In this document: one piece after another, positions 1 to 14,464 of the stretch
Layout of the letters: each line of letters opens with the position of its first letter
Numbering within the stretch: position 1 is the first letter of the stretch
Position numbers and translations under genes: made by a program
From: Entoloma clypeatum
Lineage: Eukaryota; Basidiomycota; Agaricomycetes; Agaricales; Entolomataceae
Length of the DNA stretch: 64,000 nt
Direction: 5' to 3'
Assembly: GCA_963565915.1 (NCBI GenBank)
Contig: OY751489.1
Location: 2,356,001-2,420,000, forward strand
Notes under the pieces: generated by a model
Seen by the model: the letters and a program-made list of their open reading frames with translations, nothing else
Databases searched by the model: none
What the model was told of the DNA's origin: nothing

Positions 1-612
1 TGGAGACACTCAGACGACTTGCTGACCACAGTCGCAATTACCACGAATATCGAACAAAGCTGCGCAATACTGCCCCGCCTGCTGTCCCTTTCCTCGGTAT
101 GTGGAGACTGATTCATATATGTTGGGATGAGTTACTGAGAAATGAGAAGGCCTCTATTTGACCGATGTCACGTTCTGCCGGGAAGGTAACCCTTCTCACC
201 GAGCTTCGCCCATCAACCCAAGTAAAAGACTTCTCAACTTCAATAAATATCACAAACTTGCTCGCATTGTTCAAGGTAAGATATGAGACACTTTGTAAAT
301 GGCACCTGATGCTCAGCCTTGGCAGACATGCAGCGGTTTCAGGTTCCTTACAATCTCAAGGCGATTTCCGAGGTCCAAGAATATCTTACTGACGCCTTTG
401 AAAAATGTCGCCATCATGGTGATCTCCAAGACCTTTATCGTCGGAGGTAAGGTTTGATGATTTATTCAGTTTTTACCTGCCTGATTATCTCTCTTGTCAG
501 TCTTCTGGTGGAACCAAGACAACCCGCCGATGCCCCGCCTACCAGTGACGTGCGGCAGCTCTTTAACTGGGCCACCCGTTCCCAGCCTCAACCTACTGCA
601 GTAATTTCATGA
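1..612 (+). CDS. Ras guanine-nucleotide exchange factor, C-terminal part (partial)
   Basis: The window opens inside this gene. Four exons can be joined (about 1-96, 150-275, 325-446 and 501-612) with GT-AG introns. The joined protein has the end of a CDC25-type RasGEF catalytic domain: a PFLG-LYLTDVTF segment, then REGNPS, a KLARIVQ helix and a PYNLKAIPEVQEYL segment, followed by a short polar tail ending at TGA 610-612. RasGEF domains promote GDP release from Ras at the plasma membrane. The N-terminal SH3 or REM regions expected of fungal Cdc25/Ste6 proteins lie outside the window, so the exact subfamily cannot be told. It runs tail to tail with the next gene. Confidence 0.88.
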
Positions 613-895
613 TTCAAGTTTCTTTTTCATCATCTGTATCATGAGATATCTTCGCCAGATACCCACTATACCTCTTTCCCACGACTCTACTCGATTTATG
701 ACATGTTCTTTATGTTCCCCGCCTATCACCTACTTGTTTTTATAACATCGCCCACTCCATTGCATTGGACATCTGTTGTTCTTTTGATTTACCTGTGTGT
801 AATTACGATCATGGACATTCATATAATCTACTTGTAAAGATCATCCTTCGATAGAGCGACTTGCATTCTCTCAAGTACTCTAGCTCTATCAACTT

Positions 896-2465
896 TTATT
901 GACCGATGAACGGTGGGGAGCGTGCGGGTACTTGGTAACATAGTATCCTACCTCGTTCGGACCCTTTTTTTTCTTTAAACCGTCCATGCCTCGACCTGTT
1001 GGAAGGGTAGGATAGGTCTTGGTCGAAACCCATGGGCCCTGTTGGAACCTTGGGATGAAAAAAATCTGCAAATGATTTGGAAAATAGACGTACAAAGTCA
1101 TATATGAATGGTCGACTTTGCGTCGCACCATACAAACGTGAACTTTCGAGGATCACGGAATAGACTGGCGAGGGATCGTTACCTGGAGCATGAACACTCC
1201 ACCCGGATCGGGGAGATCGCACGTCCCAAAAGGAGACAACGCTATGACGAGCGGATCCGGCAGCAATGTGGCTAGCAGACCCTCCACCACATGAGACGGA
1301 GTAGATAGACTCCAGCTGCAGTGGGTCTTTTAACGAGAGTACCGGCTGGAGAGGTGCAGGCGCCCTAGGCGAAGTTGCTGAGGTTGTAAAACGGGAGGAT
1401 GAGCGTAGATCATAGCAGCGAACCTGTCCGTCGAACCAACCGGATACAAGAACTTGAGGAGATGCACCCCAAGGAGAGGCTGGTGGGGCGTGCGAAACTG
1501 CATAGACAGCAGAGGAAACCGGTCGCTCTATGCTGAAGCCCGTGTGAAGAATCGCAGAAGGTGTAGGTGAGAACTGATCGTTTGTGATTGAATAGATACT
1601 TAGAGGGTGTCTCGAGGAGACGCCGAACGCAGCGTAGGGTCCGGAAGAATCGAGGGAAAGTAAAGAAACCCAACTGCGCGCATTCAGCTGCACATGTGCG
1701 GGACAACTATTGGGTGATTGCAAATCTGTCAAGGTAGCATCGCCAGTTGAGGTTAACGAAAGCAGCATGTGCTTTGCCGATGTCAAACTTTCCACGTAGT
1801 CCCCGGCTTGATGCTGCTGGAAAGGGCAGCATGTCATGCAGGAGGATGCTGCTGTTGAATTGCTATCAGGGTATGGCTCGACCGGCAAAACTACACGCTG
1901 GAGTGTGCCATCTTGACTCCCGACGAACAGTGTTTGATCTAACCCGGCGTCATCGACGAAGGTTATTCCAGTGATATCCTTTAACCGTCCAGGGAAGGAG
2001 AATATTCCTTCCAAATGTAGGGAAGGAGATTCTGCATCGGTTGCACCTTGAAAATTGTAGGAATAAATGTCCGATCCAGCAGCAATGACCAGCCGGGAGG
2101 TGCTGCTGACCAGTATTGGTTGCATTTTGCTGGGCCATGGCCGGGAAAGAGGACGAGCAACGAACTGAGCACTGGCCCACGCATAATCTGTCATAACATC
2201 ATAGCATACTCGAGTCTTCGGAGGCCAGTCTGCACGAGTCCGGGAAAGGCTATATGAGGGGCGAGGATTGACGCGCAGATAACTCGTCCAACCAAACGTA
2301 GTGACCTGAGAAAGTATATATCAAGATAAATGGGTATGTGGAGCAGAGAGAACTGACTAAAGTGTTCATTAATCGACATGTTCTAGTCAATGCGGCGAGT
2401 TCGCGAACGGAGACGTTTTGCAAGACCAATACGATAATTTCGCTGGGCAACGTAGTGAACAACAT
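896..2465 (-). CDS. F-box/WD40-repeat protein
   Basis: Two exons join in frame: 2465 to about 2368 carries an F-box (LPSEIIVLVLQNVSVREL, then RTCRLMNTL), and about 2311 down to the stop at 896 carries roughly 470 residues. The second exon holds degenerate WD40-type blades, for example VSGWFDGQVRCYDLR and AAGSARHSVVSFWDVRSP. F-box/WD40 proteins are substrate receptors of SCF ubiquitin ligases, with the F-box binding Skp1 and the propeller binding substrate. No characterised orthologue is recognised. The ATG at 2465 places the F-box at the extreme N terminus, as is usual. A 45-nt GT-AG segment near the 3' end (1049-1093) could be spliced without changing frame. The gene is head to head with GEM1. 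Confidence 0.85.
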
Positions 2466-2687
2466 AGTAGCGTATGCAGAGAAAGAACAAGACTTGCGGT
2501 ATATGTCAAGGGGTGACATTAGGTTGAATGATGATCTTCAGGACGCGTCAAGGGCTGGAGTCACGTGCATTCCTATGGCCACTCTCAGCAAGAAACGGCA
2601 GTGAGCTCACGCCTGTTCATCCACCGTTCTAACTTATTCCGGATCACCTCAATCCCCTCTGCGCTCAAGCTTTTTTTTCACAGGCAC

Positions 2688-5345
<2,658 letters not shown>

Positions 5346-5639
5346 GGAACTGGCTATGCTGTGGTGATCTAGACTATGTTACGAGTGCGCGTGCATTGAG
5401 TAATCGAATCAATGATTTGTATATCCCGGAGTGCGACGTGTAAGATCCGAATCTGTGCACACTGCAAACTCGTGCATCGTACATTTAAAGCGTTGAGGCG
5501 CGTTGTGACATTTCAGTTTCTAACCATCGATCATTGCAGATATCTTCACGACCACCTCCGCGTTCAAACGACTGAGCAACGTTTAGGGGCAAACTTCTTG
5601 AAAGTCGAACTTCTCGCCAGTCGAATTGAGTTAGTCATC

Positions 5640-7347
5640 ATGGATGAAGACATGGATTTCGGTGGGGATGTCCCCCAGCAGACCCTCAACGGTCAATACA
5701 ACACGCCCTATACAAACGAAGCGTACGACGGGCGAAGGCTGTTGTGAGTTATATTCACTTTTGCCTCGCCATGACCTCGTCTCACAAATTGTTACGCGTG
5801 CCAAAGGGATTTGGTCTTCATCCAGGACTGCACTGGAAGCCAAGGAAGCTACATCTCATCTGCAACAAAGAACATCGAGCAAATATGTGCGCATATTTTT
5901 GAGTCCGGAAAACTACAGAGTCCAGAGGATCTGCGCGTCGGATTAGTCGCATTCCGTGATCATCCCCCGCAGGATCATACATACATCACCAAGAATTTCG
6001 GCTTCTCGTCGGACATCAGCAACGTTCATAAGGATCTGTCTGGCTTGTATGCATCTGGTGGCGGAGACGGGCCCGAGGCCGTGACTGCAGCAATGGCAGA
6101 AGCTCTAGCTATGGAGTGGCGGGAACACGCAAGTAAGATGATCGTCCTTATAGCAGATGCTCCCCCTCATGGAATTGGGGAATATGGCGATGGTAGAATT
6201 TTCTTTTCTCTGTCCAGTTGTGACGCTCCTGAGCGATCTGTAGGTTTTGATGATGGCTCTCCGGACGGTAATGATCCATTGCAACTCGCCCGACAAATGG
6301 CTAGCCGTGGAATTCCATTGGTTCGTCAAACAATCGTATCAGCTTTACGTTGGTGCTGATGAAACCTCAGTTTTTCGTAGCTTGTGAACCTGCCTTGAGC
6401 GGTTATTCCGTGAGTAGCTCTGACTCACCTAGCGTTACTTCTGACCATTCGGCATCAGTATGCCACCGATTTCTATAGAGCCATAACCGACATAACCTCC
6501 GGACTGATGCTGCCTCTTACAACAGCCGACTTGCTCGCGCACGCTATCGTGGGTAGCGTCCTCGAAAATCTTGACATGGAGCGCCTTGTTCGTGAAGTTG
6601 GTCATGCTGTCGCGTCACGTATACTGGGAAACAACGAAAGCGTAGATGACGTTGCTCGCGAACTGCACGAAAAGCTGCTATTGCGCAACGAGAGCACGAA
6701 AAAGGTTGTGATCGAGAGCATCTACAAGGACTCGGAAGAGGCACGACATAATGTTGCAGTTTTCACTCAAGCACCTACCCTAGCAGATGCTCGTCCGTTG
6801 CTGAAAAGGGTCAAGTGTCATATTCATACGCAACGATTCAAGCTGACTCTGTCTTAAAGGTTCATGGGACTCGTTTTACGGATAAGTATTTACAAGCACG
6901 CCAGTCGTACAGGGGAAGCACTTATAGCACATCCTACAAATCATACTCTTCGCCAACCAAGCCTCCGCCACCGTCGTCCCCGTCCTCACCTTCGAAGATC
7001 GTTCCCGGTTCTCCCCCCCGTAAAGTTGTCACGGATTTTGCAGCATTTGGCGCTCCCTCAACAGCAAGCGTATTTGGCACTGCCGTTGCCTCCACCCCAT
7101 TCTCTTTGGCTGGGGGCAAAGCCGCATTTGGAGGTATGCGAACCACCATGACTCGAGCATCTTTCGACGAAGACGAGGATGAGGATGAGGATGAAGGGAG
7201 ACAGCGTGTCGAACTCAAAGAGGGTTCCATCTCCTTGGATCAGGTAAGCAGGATATATTGGTATGTATAGTACATCACACGGCTCAAGTACATCAACAGG
7301 CCAGACGTATTACAATGCAGAGCGCATGGAGGAGTGCGCATGCTTAA
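5640..7347 (+). CDS. von Willebrand factor A domain protein (alpha-kinase-associated VWA type)
   Basis: The protein begins MDEDMDFGGDVP and then has a VWA domain: DLVFIQDCTGSQGSYI (a MIDAS-like strand, with DCTGSQ in place of the usual DxSxS), a GLVAFRDHPP strand, a conserved GGGDGPEAV turn and VLIADAPPHGIGEYGDG. This resembles the VWA module of fungal and Dictyostelium VwkA-like alpha-kinase proteins, but no kinase domain is visible here. The C-terminal third is low-complexity (Ser/Pro-rich, then a run of Glu-Asp pairs near 7170-7195). The last exon, from about 7300, ends HA at TAA 7345-7347. Function is unknown; a metal-dependent protein-binding role is inferred. It runs tail to tail with the TMA23-like gene. 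Confidence 0.82.
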
Positions 7348-7655
7348 TACATATCCTTTCCTTTGGCTTCGATCTACTGTATGGACCTCTCATCTTGCAT
7401 TGATTGTGTGGTTTGCAATAAGGTGTCAAAAAAATAATACACTTTTGGAAGAGCGAGGTAGTATACTGAGTATGTATGTATATATAAAATCCATGATCAC
7501 CTGGATATACGACGAAACTACTACCCCCCGAGAGTTTGTCGTCAGGTCCCCTCACTACGAGCCTTTTTTCTTCCGTTGGTTCGGAAACGCCTCTTCGTCT
7601 GGGTAGTCGTCCAATTTCTTATTCCCTTTCGCCCTGCATTTTGCCTCCTTCTGCT
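7348..7655. other. Convergent intergenic region
   Basis: This spacer lies between two converging genes. It is AT-rich around 7440-7490 and presumably holds both 3' untranslated regions. No RNA gene, repeat or further coding segment is visible. Confidence 0.6.
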
Positions 7656-8514
7656 TCACGTTTTCGTCGCGACTCCTTTCAATAATGCTTTCTCATGCCT
7701 TCGTTTTTCCTTTCTCATCAACTTTTCCTCCTTCACTGAAGCTGATCTCCCCGCTTTTCGACTGCTGGTCACGGTCAAATCTTCTTCTTGCTTCTTCTTG
7801 CGCTCTTTTTTTCGCCTCTTGCCTTCCCTTCGATCATTGTCCCCAGTGTCATCCGCTTTCTGTCTCTTTTTTGTGGAGTTTTCCTTGACCTCCTCTCGTT
7901 CACCAACACCGACCTGCGTCGCCCGTGACCATACAACCTCAGCGTCTGGACCTAAGACAGGACCACGAAAGAACCTGGCATACAGCACAGTTTTCGCCGC
8001 CTCCCTTTTTGCAGCGGCAAGTAAGGATGGTCTGGACGTCGGGTTGCCAGTGTCAGGAGTGTTCGTGCCGGAGGTACTTGCAGGGGCTCCTGTCACTGGA
8101 CGACGGTTTGAGAAGATACCAGTTGCTGTGCGTTTAAGTATAGGCACAGAGGATTCCGCGTCAGACTAGTGCTCTCCAGTCAGTCAAAGTTCATGCGTCA
8201 AGGCAGATAGATCTGCTCATTAATGATACTCACCTCATTTTCTTCGTCATCGCTACCTACCTTGAGCTGGATAGATTTCGCCGCGGCGGAAAACAGACTG
8301 TAGTTATGGACTCGTGAACCTGGTGAGCGTAAGATACTTGAGATTGAACTCACTGATCCCAGAAGGGGAAAGCTTCATCGCGGTCCTTGCCCAGTCCAGC
8401 CAGGTTCTTCTTTTGCGGGATAGCAAGAGGCCTGTTGATAGCGCCATGTCGAAGGCCCGTGCCTTTCCCCCCCCATCCTTGAGCTATGAGGTAAGAGTGG
8501 CCATCTAGAGGCAT
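7656..8514 (-). CDS. TMA23: TMA23-like nucleolar G-patch protein
   Basis: Three exons read from ATG 8514 and join through introns of 56 and 68 nt into about 244 residues. The N terminus, MPLDGHSYLIAQGWGGKGTG, followed by a basic RPLAIPQKKNLAGLGKDRDE segment, matches the degenerate G-patch of Tma23 and related ribosome-biogenesis proteins. A WDHLFSAAAKSIQLKV stretch follows. The C-terminal half is highly charged and lysine/arginine-rich (KKRQK, RRKKERKKKQEE), consistent with nucleolar localisation. Family knowledge: G-patch proteins bind and activate DEAH helicases, and Tma23 works in 40S assembly. The orthology call rests on the N-terminal motif and on length. Its neighbours DOHH and MRT4 also serve translation or ribosome assembly, though this may be chance. 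Confidence 0.78.
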
Positions 8515-8675
8515 ATGTTGATGTGAGCAGCCTTCGCCGACCGTGACAGTTATGTCCTAGTATGCTTCCGTAATTTTCAAGTTCTTACAGGCGATCTCAG
8601 CAGGCGATTCATAGGCCGTCGCCCAGAAATATATACAGCATCGATGCCCTACCGTACACTAACCGGATACCGTAA

Positions 8676-9925
8676 TCATGAACCAACGCCAGCCTGGGCT
8701 TGCCCCAGGCCGTTCGCATATTGGAACTCACCAGAGTTCTCATGCTAGAATTGTTCTCCTGATCAGTCAAGTCGTTCTTTGGGAACAGGCGGTACGAACC
8801 TCCCACATGTCCATTGCAACTTGACAGCTTTCGCGCACGACTCTGGGAGCATCATCTCTGATCATCCACTCCCTCAGATATGGCAAAACTTCCGGGGTCG
8901 CGATGCTTCCCAATGCCTCTGCGGCCTCGTGGCGGACCATATCACATTCCTTTACGTCCTGTAGGACTTCTAAAAGGGGCGGTACAGAATGTGGAGAGAG
9001 GAGTTGCCCAAAAACGAATGCGATTTCGTGCCTGACCCCGGATGTTAGCTGGATTGAACGGCCACAGAAAGGCTATTACTTGAACAAGGCGCTGCTGTCC
9101 GAAAACCCAGACGCGAGTGCATCGACCGCAGCTGGAGTACCGATATTACGAAGTGCAAACATGGCACGATATCTCTCGAATAGCGGTATATTTGTGTCCA
9201 GTAGCTTGGCTTGAAGACTCGCGACACCGACTGTCGATACATTGCTAGGCTTGGTAGTTCCCGAGAGAAGACCTGAGGTCGCGGGAGCGGGATCAATGGA
9301 GGTGTAGGGGCTGCTGCAAGATCAGCATCTTGCAAACGTTTATGTCAGGTTGCATACGGTGTAGGGGTTTCTTTCAGACTCTCCGAGTGTTTTTGTCCCT
9401 CTTCTGAATGATCCCATTCGATCTTCGCGATGGCGATCTCACAGGTTTCTCTGACGGTACGTTCGGGGTCGGAAAGATATTGTTTAAGGACAGGAACGGA
9501 TTTGGAGGCAGATATTGCACCCATAGCTTCTGCCGCCTGTTCTATTATGGTTGTAGTTGCCCAAGCAGAGCCGATAGGCCAATTTACATACCTCATGCCT
9601 CACCATAGGATCCTCGGACGTGTTCCGGAGCGTCTGCTCTAGAGAAGGTAACGCTGATTCCAGTTTCATCTGACCAAGGCAGTAAGCCAGTTCGTGTTTC
9701 AATAACGCAGACGAATCGTGGAAACCTGTAAGCATCGATAAGACCTGGTTAATCCGAGGACGTCATGGGTTGCGAACCTTGAGAGATGATCTGCACAGCC
9801 TCTTCACTTCTGAGGGATTTCAATGTGAACAATGCGCGGAACCTTGTATGCAAAGAGACATCTCCAGCTGTGTTGAGGAGGGAATCTCTAAGACTGTCCA
9901 GGTCATATGCGGTCGTTGCGATCAT
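8676..9925 (-). CDS. LIA1: Deoxyhypusine hydroxylase (HEAT-repeat diiron enzyme)
   Basis: Hydroxylates deoxyhypusine on eIF5A, the last step of hypusine formation, in the cytosol. The joined protein has the two-fold HEAT-repeat build of DOHH with all four iron-binding His-Glu pairs. In the first half these are [10 protein letters not shown] and [11 protein letters not shown]; in the second half they are the equivalent HEIAFVFGQ and [11 protein letters not shown] segments. The C terminus ends [14 protein letters not shown] plus a short tail, with stop at 8676-8678. ATG 9925 ([17 protein letters not shown]) is chosen because family members start just before this helix; longer upstream reading has no family support. 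Five or so short introns are present. Its ATG lies 64 bp from that of MRT4 on the other strand. Confidence 0.93.
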
Positions 9926-9989
9926 CAAGGCTGGAAAGATGATTTTTTTGGCGGACTTTAAAAATAACATCCCATCGTCTTCCAAACCA
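9926..9989. promoter_or_regulatory. 64-bp bidirectional promoter of DOHH and MRT4
   Basis: Only 64 bp separate the two outward-facing start codons, so both core promoters and both 5' leaders must lie here or inside the genes. A T-run followed by an AT-rich TTTAAAAATAA stretch (about 9957-9967) is the only visible candidate core element. Confidence 0.65.
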
Positions 9990-10957
9990 ATGCCTAAATC
10001 AAAGCGCGCCAAGCTAGGTGAGTGAGTTATTTCTTTCTGGGGCTGCCCTTGACATTCCCTGTAGTATCCTTGACAAAAGTCTCCAAAAAAACCAGGGAGC
10101 AAAAGAGTATCATGATGAAGGAGGTGCGGTATCACCCATGATCTAAGTGGTCCCCACTCATACTCTTTCGTAGCTACAAGAAAATCTCAAAAAATGGAGA
10201 TATTGCTGGCTTTTCGAAGTCGGTTCAATGCGGAATACTCATTTGAAGACAGTGAGGAAACTTTGGAAAGAGTATGTGTGTGGTGCTGAAAGCTCACAAA
10301 GCTGATCGTGCTTCTAATGTAGCTCTGCTCGGATATTCTTTGGACGCAGCGCAGTCATGGCAAAAGCGTTGGGGACAACACCGGAGGAAGAGCACTGCGG
10401 GGGGATACATAAACTCGCCAAGGTGCGTTGCTCGGTTGGGTGGGTTGAGAGAAAAGTTGTTCAGTTATATCATTTAGCAAATGAAAGGACAGGTGGGCAT
10501 ATTATTTACAGACACGCCACCGCAAGAGGTGATCGAGTGGTTCGTGGATTTCAAACAACCAGATTTTGCACGAACGGGGAATGTAGCAAGTCGGACGATT
10601 ATATTGCCTGCTGGACCTGTGATGCGACACCACTCGGATCCCCCAGAGCCGTTTCCTCACAACGAGGAGCCTCAGCTGCGCAAACTGGGGTTGACAACAT
10701 CAATGAACAGAGGAATTCCGACGTTGCAGGTCCCACATAATTTATGCGAAAAGGGCAAGCTCATGACGGCAGAGCAGGCCCAATTGTTGAAGCTGATCGG
10801 GTACAGGATGGTGGAATTCCGAGTGGGACTGATCGCAAGGTGGGAATCTGATAGTGGTGAGGTAGTGCAGATGGAGAATGCGGGAACGTTGACATCCGAC
10901 GATCGACTTGGAGATGGTGAGAACGATAGCTGCGATGATGATGGGATGAGTGAGTAG
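9990..10957 (+). CDS. MRT4: Ribosome assembly factor Mrt4 (P0-like)
   Basis: Nucleolar homologue of ribosomal stalk protein uL10/P0 that occupies the stalk site on pre-60S particles until P0 replaces it. ATG 9990 opens MPKSKRAKLV, the family's conserved N terminus. After introns the protein reads a KDSARIFFGRSAVMAKALG segment and GGIHKLAKQMKGQVGILFTD, then TLQVPHNLCEKGKLMTAEQA and LLKLIGYRMVEF, all typical of Mrt4. A short acidic tail ends DDDGMSE. Length is about 235-245 residues as expected, with no ribosomal P1/P2-binding tail, which separates it from P0. The following gene's ATG is only 56 bp past the stop. Confidence 0.93.
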
Positions 10958-11013
10958 CAGAGGTGTACGATTTAGTTTACGGTGATCACCTGTTCAATTC
11001 TCTCGCGGGGCCG

Positions 11014-14000
11014 ATGAGGTTTCCTTTGGCACTCCTTGGGTTGTCTACACAGACCCCTTTACAATCGTTCCCGGCCAATTCAATGGCTTCACATCGTCCC
11101 TTTAGATTCAACGAAGCACCAGACGTCTTTTCCCCGAAGGATCTCGTCCGTCATCGGCTTCCTCCCTCGAATCGACTGGATCGTTGATCTCTTTACTCAG
11201 GTCCAGTTGAAACGGCCAGGAGTTGGGGTCGCGAATGATGCTGGGGATCTTGTACTCATTCCACTCAGCCAATACGATCTCGCGGCAAAGAAGTGAGTGT
11301 CATCCATGCTCGTCGATTTGAACTCGGAGTAATTGCCAGTCAGGAACCACAAGTCCATCGTTGTTGCCCCGCTGGAGTCCACAGCCAAGCCTTTCGAGAT
11401 TCCCGTTTGTATACCTGCCAATACATCGTCGATATCATCTAAATTACCCCCACTTAGCTCGAGAACGGCGGAGAAGCTTTCTGGCTCAATTCGAGGACTC
11501 TAGCCCGCGTCGTTCAAACCGAAGATGGGTTGGAAATCCAAGCTCTGGATCTCAATCTCGACACAGGAGTTCTTGAAAGGCATCAAGCTCCCAAACCCAT
11601 CGGGAGACTCCCCAACAATGCTGCAACAAATTTCCGTTATTCCCCTGCTTCTGGATTCCTCGTGTTCTCCGATCTTGTTTATGCTGATGGAGATCTGATG
11701 GCTGTCAAAGACAACGACGAGGCTTGGGATTCGCGCGGAAATACGGCCCATGTCTATGATACAACCTTCGTTCGCCACTGGGATACCTGGGTCGGTCCGA
11801 AGAAACAGTCATTATTCAGTGCCCGTCTTTCTTTGGACAGTGATAAAAGATGGAACTTTGGCGGCCAGTTTGTGAACCTCCTCAAGGGCACAAATCACGT
11901 ATGCCGGTTCCTTCGTCCAGTTCACGCTTGCGTCTTATGTAACTCTTTTTTTTCAGAGTTCACCCGTTGAGCCATTCGGCGGGACTGACGATTTCGACGT
12001 TTCTGGAGACTATGTCGTATATACAACGAAGGATCCCAACTTACCGGAAGCCTGGCATACCAAGCAGAATGTTTACATCACGGACGTGAGAGGTAACAAG
12101 GAACCGAAAGAGTTGACCTCCGGTACGCAAGGCGCCGTCCATAGCCCTGTCTTGAATGCCCAGTCAACCAAGGCTGCTTGGCTCGAGTTGGATGAAGACG
12201 GTTACGAAAGTGATAGGTCTGTATATATCACATTTCTCCATTCTAATTTCGATTGACTTCCGCATAGGGCAAAAATTGTTATCTATGATTTGGAAAAGGA
12301 CGTCAGATACACCTTAACGCAAGAGTGGGATCGTTCTCCTGATGGACTCGCCGTAAGTTCATAGGTAAATGTTATGCTCAGTATAGTCTACGGTCTTACG
12401 GTCTTCCAGTTCTCTGAAGACGGAAATTTTATTTACTTTACTGCTGGGGACGAGGCAAAAATCAAGATCTTCGTTCTACCATTGCCCCCTACCCCCTCGC
12501 ATTCGACGACTCATCCCTCTTTGGCCAAGAAATATACCACGCCAGTCAGCCTAACCCACGGCAAAGCAGCCTCAGGCATCCAGCTTCTCGTCAACGGACG
12601 TCTGCTGTTTTCTCAATCTTCTTTGACCTCTCCAAACGACGTCTTCATCATCGGCAGTCTGCAACAATTGGAAAATAGTATCAACAAGAACGAGCTGCCC
12701 GTCCGTTTTGAAGGTCAATCGGAGCAAATCACCCGCTTAACGGAGAACGAGCTCCGCATGAAAAACCTGAGCGAGGGGGAAGACTTTTGGTTCAAAGGGG
12801 CTGAAGGTAGAAATATTCAAGGCTGGGCATTGAAGCCACGGGGCTGGACTTCTAACCAGCAGAAGAAATATCCGGTCATGCTCCTTATTCATGGAGGTTA
12901 GGCCAGCTTTCTTTCCTTCGGTCTTACTCACAGGTATGCCAGGCCCCCAGGGAGCTTGGGAGGACCAATGGTCAAACCGGTGGAACCCCAACGGTAATTT
13001 GGGCAATTATGCCTCTGAGGTACTACGTAATTCACGAGTATTCGCAGTCTTTTCTCAACAAGGATACTTCGTTGTTATGATCAATCCTACGGGAAGTACT
13101 ACATTCGGTCAAGGAAGGTTGACCCTCTGCTTCCTTTGTTCTATAGTGATGCATTCCAACAGAACTCACAGATGCAATTGCTGGAGATTGGGGAGGTAAG
13201 CCATTCATTGACATGCAAAAGGGATGGAAATATGTGTTAGACACATATCCTGAGGTAATCAAACGGAATCGAGAATTGCAGTGAATATCCTAATGTATAT
13301 TCGAGATAGATTGACCCTGATCGTGCCGTCGCGGCTGGTGCCAGTTGGGGTGGTTATGCTATCAAGTATACAATTTTCTTCCTGAGCATGTTTGAGTGTT
13401 GATGAATTTTGCATTGCAGTTGGATACAAGGGCATCCTGAATTTGGGTTCAATTTCAAGGTCTGTGCCTACCACTGAACTTGTCTTACCTTCTCATTATA
13501 CAACCTTCCCACAGGCTTTGGTGGCACATGATGGAGTAAGGAAATGATCTAATTGTCTAGAGGATTGCTTTACCTGACATCAACAAATAGGTCTTTGACT
13601 CGAATTATAATGGGTACTCAACTGACGAATTGTTCTTTGTATGTCCTCAACAACTCTCTCTTCTTGCGAATCACATACATACGAGTTGCTATCTTGGCAG
13701 TTCAACCATGAATGGGGTGGAAGGTCCGTTGTATTAACACTCACTGTGAAATAACAACCCAGATTCACTCAGGCCTTGGGACGAGAAGAGCAAATTACTA
13801 TCAAAAGAGTATGGATATAAGACCTCACATCTCGACTCCCTGTTCAACGGGTTCCTACAGATTCAGCCCTTCAAACTTCGTCCACAAATGGTCCACACCT
13901 CAGCTCTTGATTCATGGCAGTAAGGATTATCGCTTGCCTGAAACAGAAAGCATTGCCGCATTCCACGCCTTGCAGCAGTAAGTCTTATCTAGGCATCGGG

Positions 14001-14227
14001 TTTGCGGGCGCTGACAAGGTGAAACTGTGAAGGCGTGGTATTCGAAGCAGACTGGTTATTTTCCCGGACGAGAATCATTGGGTTCTCAATCATGGAAACA
14101 GGTATGCCTTATCGACGTTTGCTCGATTCGTCTGGTTGCTCAGCCATCACTCTCCAGTCTCAAATGGCATTACGAAGTACTCAAATGGTTCGATGAATTT
14201 GTTGGGAACCATCAATGGAGCGATTGA
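11014..14227 (+). CDS. Dipeptidyl-peptidase V-like S9C prolyl oligopeptidase family peptidase
   Basis: Serine peptidase releasing dipeptides from short peptides; the DPP-V family in fungi is usually secreted. An N-terminal beta-propeller (for example [20 protein letters not shown], then the [14 protein letters not shown] region) precedes an alpha/beta-hydrolase domain. All three catalytic elements are visible: nucleophile GASWGGYA, aspartate in [10 protein letters not shown], histidine in [10 protein letters not shown]. It ends FVGNHQWSD at TGA 14225-14227. About a dozen short introns, several under 55 nt, interrupt it. The start is less sure: ATG 11014 gives [11 protein letters not shown], at best a short signal peptide, and an ATG at 11083 is the alternative. 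Only 56 bp separates it from MRT4. Confidence 0.9.
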
Positions 14228-14464
14228 TGTCATTGGAATGTAATATCGGATTCTTGGATAAGCCTTGTTTTGATTTAGCCGTGACTGGCATTATAGGGGA
14301 TTGGAACTTGGCACTCAGTAGTAAGTATCTGGTAGTGTCAATGTCATTCTGGTGTGGATGGTAGTCCAACACGTGATCATAACTTCTGCTCTTCAGCATG
14401 GCATCATTTCAGGCTTCTAAGTCTATCCTTCCGACCATTACCACGAACTTGATGAACATATATC

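Noticed and set aside
165..392. Open frame overlapping the RasGEF exons
   Set aside because: It crosses an intron of the RasGEF gene and loses family similarity after the splice site; the joined exons explain the region better.
7576..8169. 197-codon plus-strand frame opposite the TMA23-like gene
   Set aside because: It is the antisense of the lysine/arginine-rich exon, hence its Phe/Leu/Ser richness; the minus strand has the conserved G-patch and good introns.
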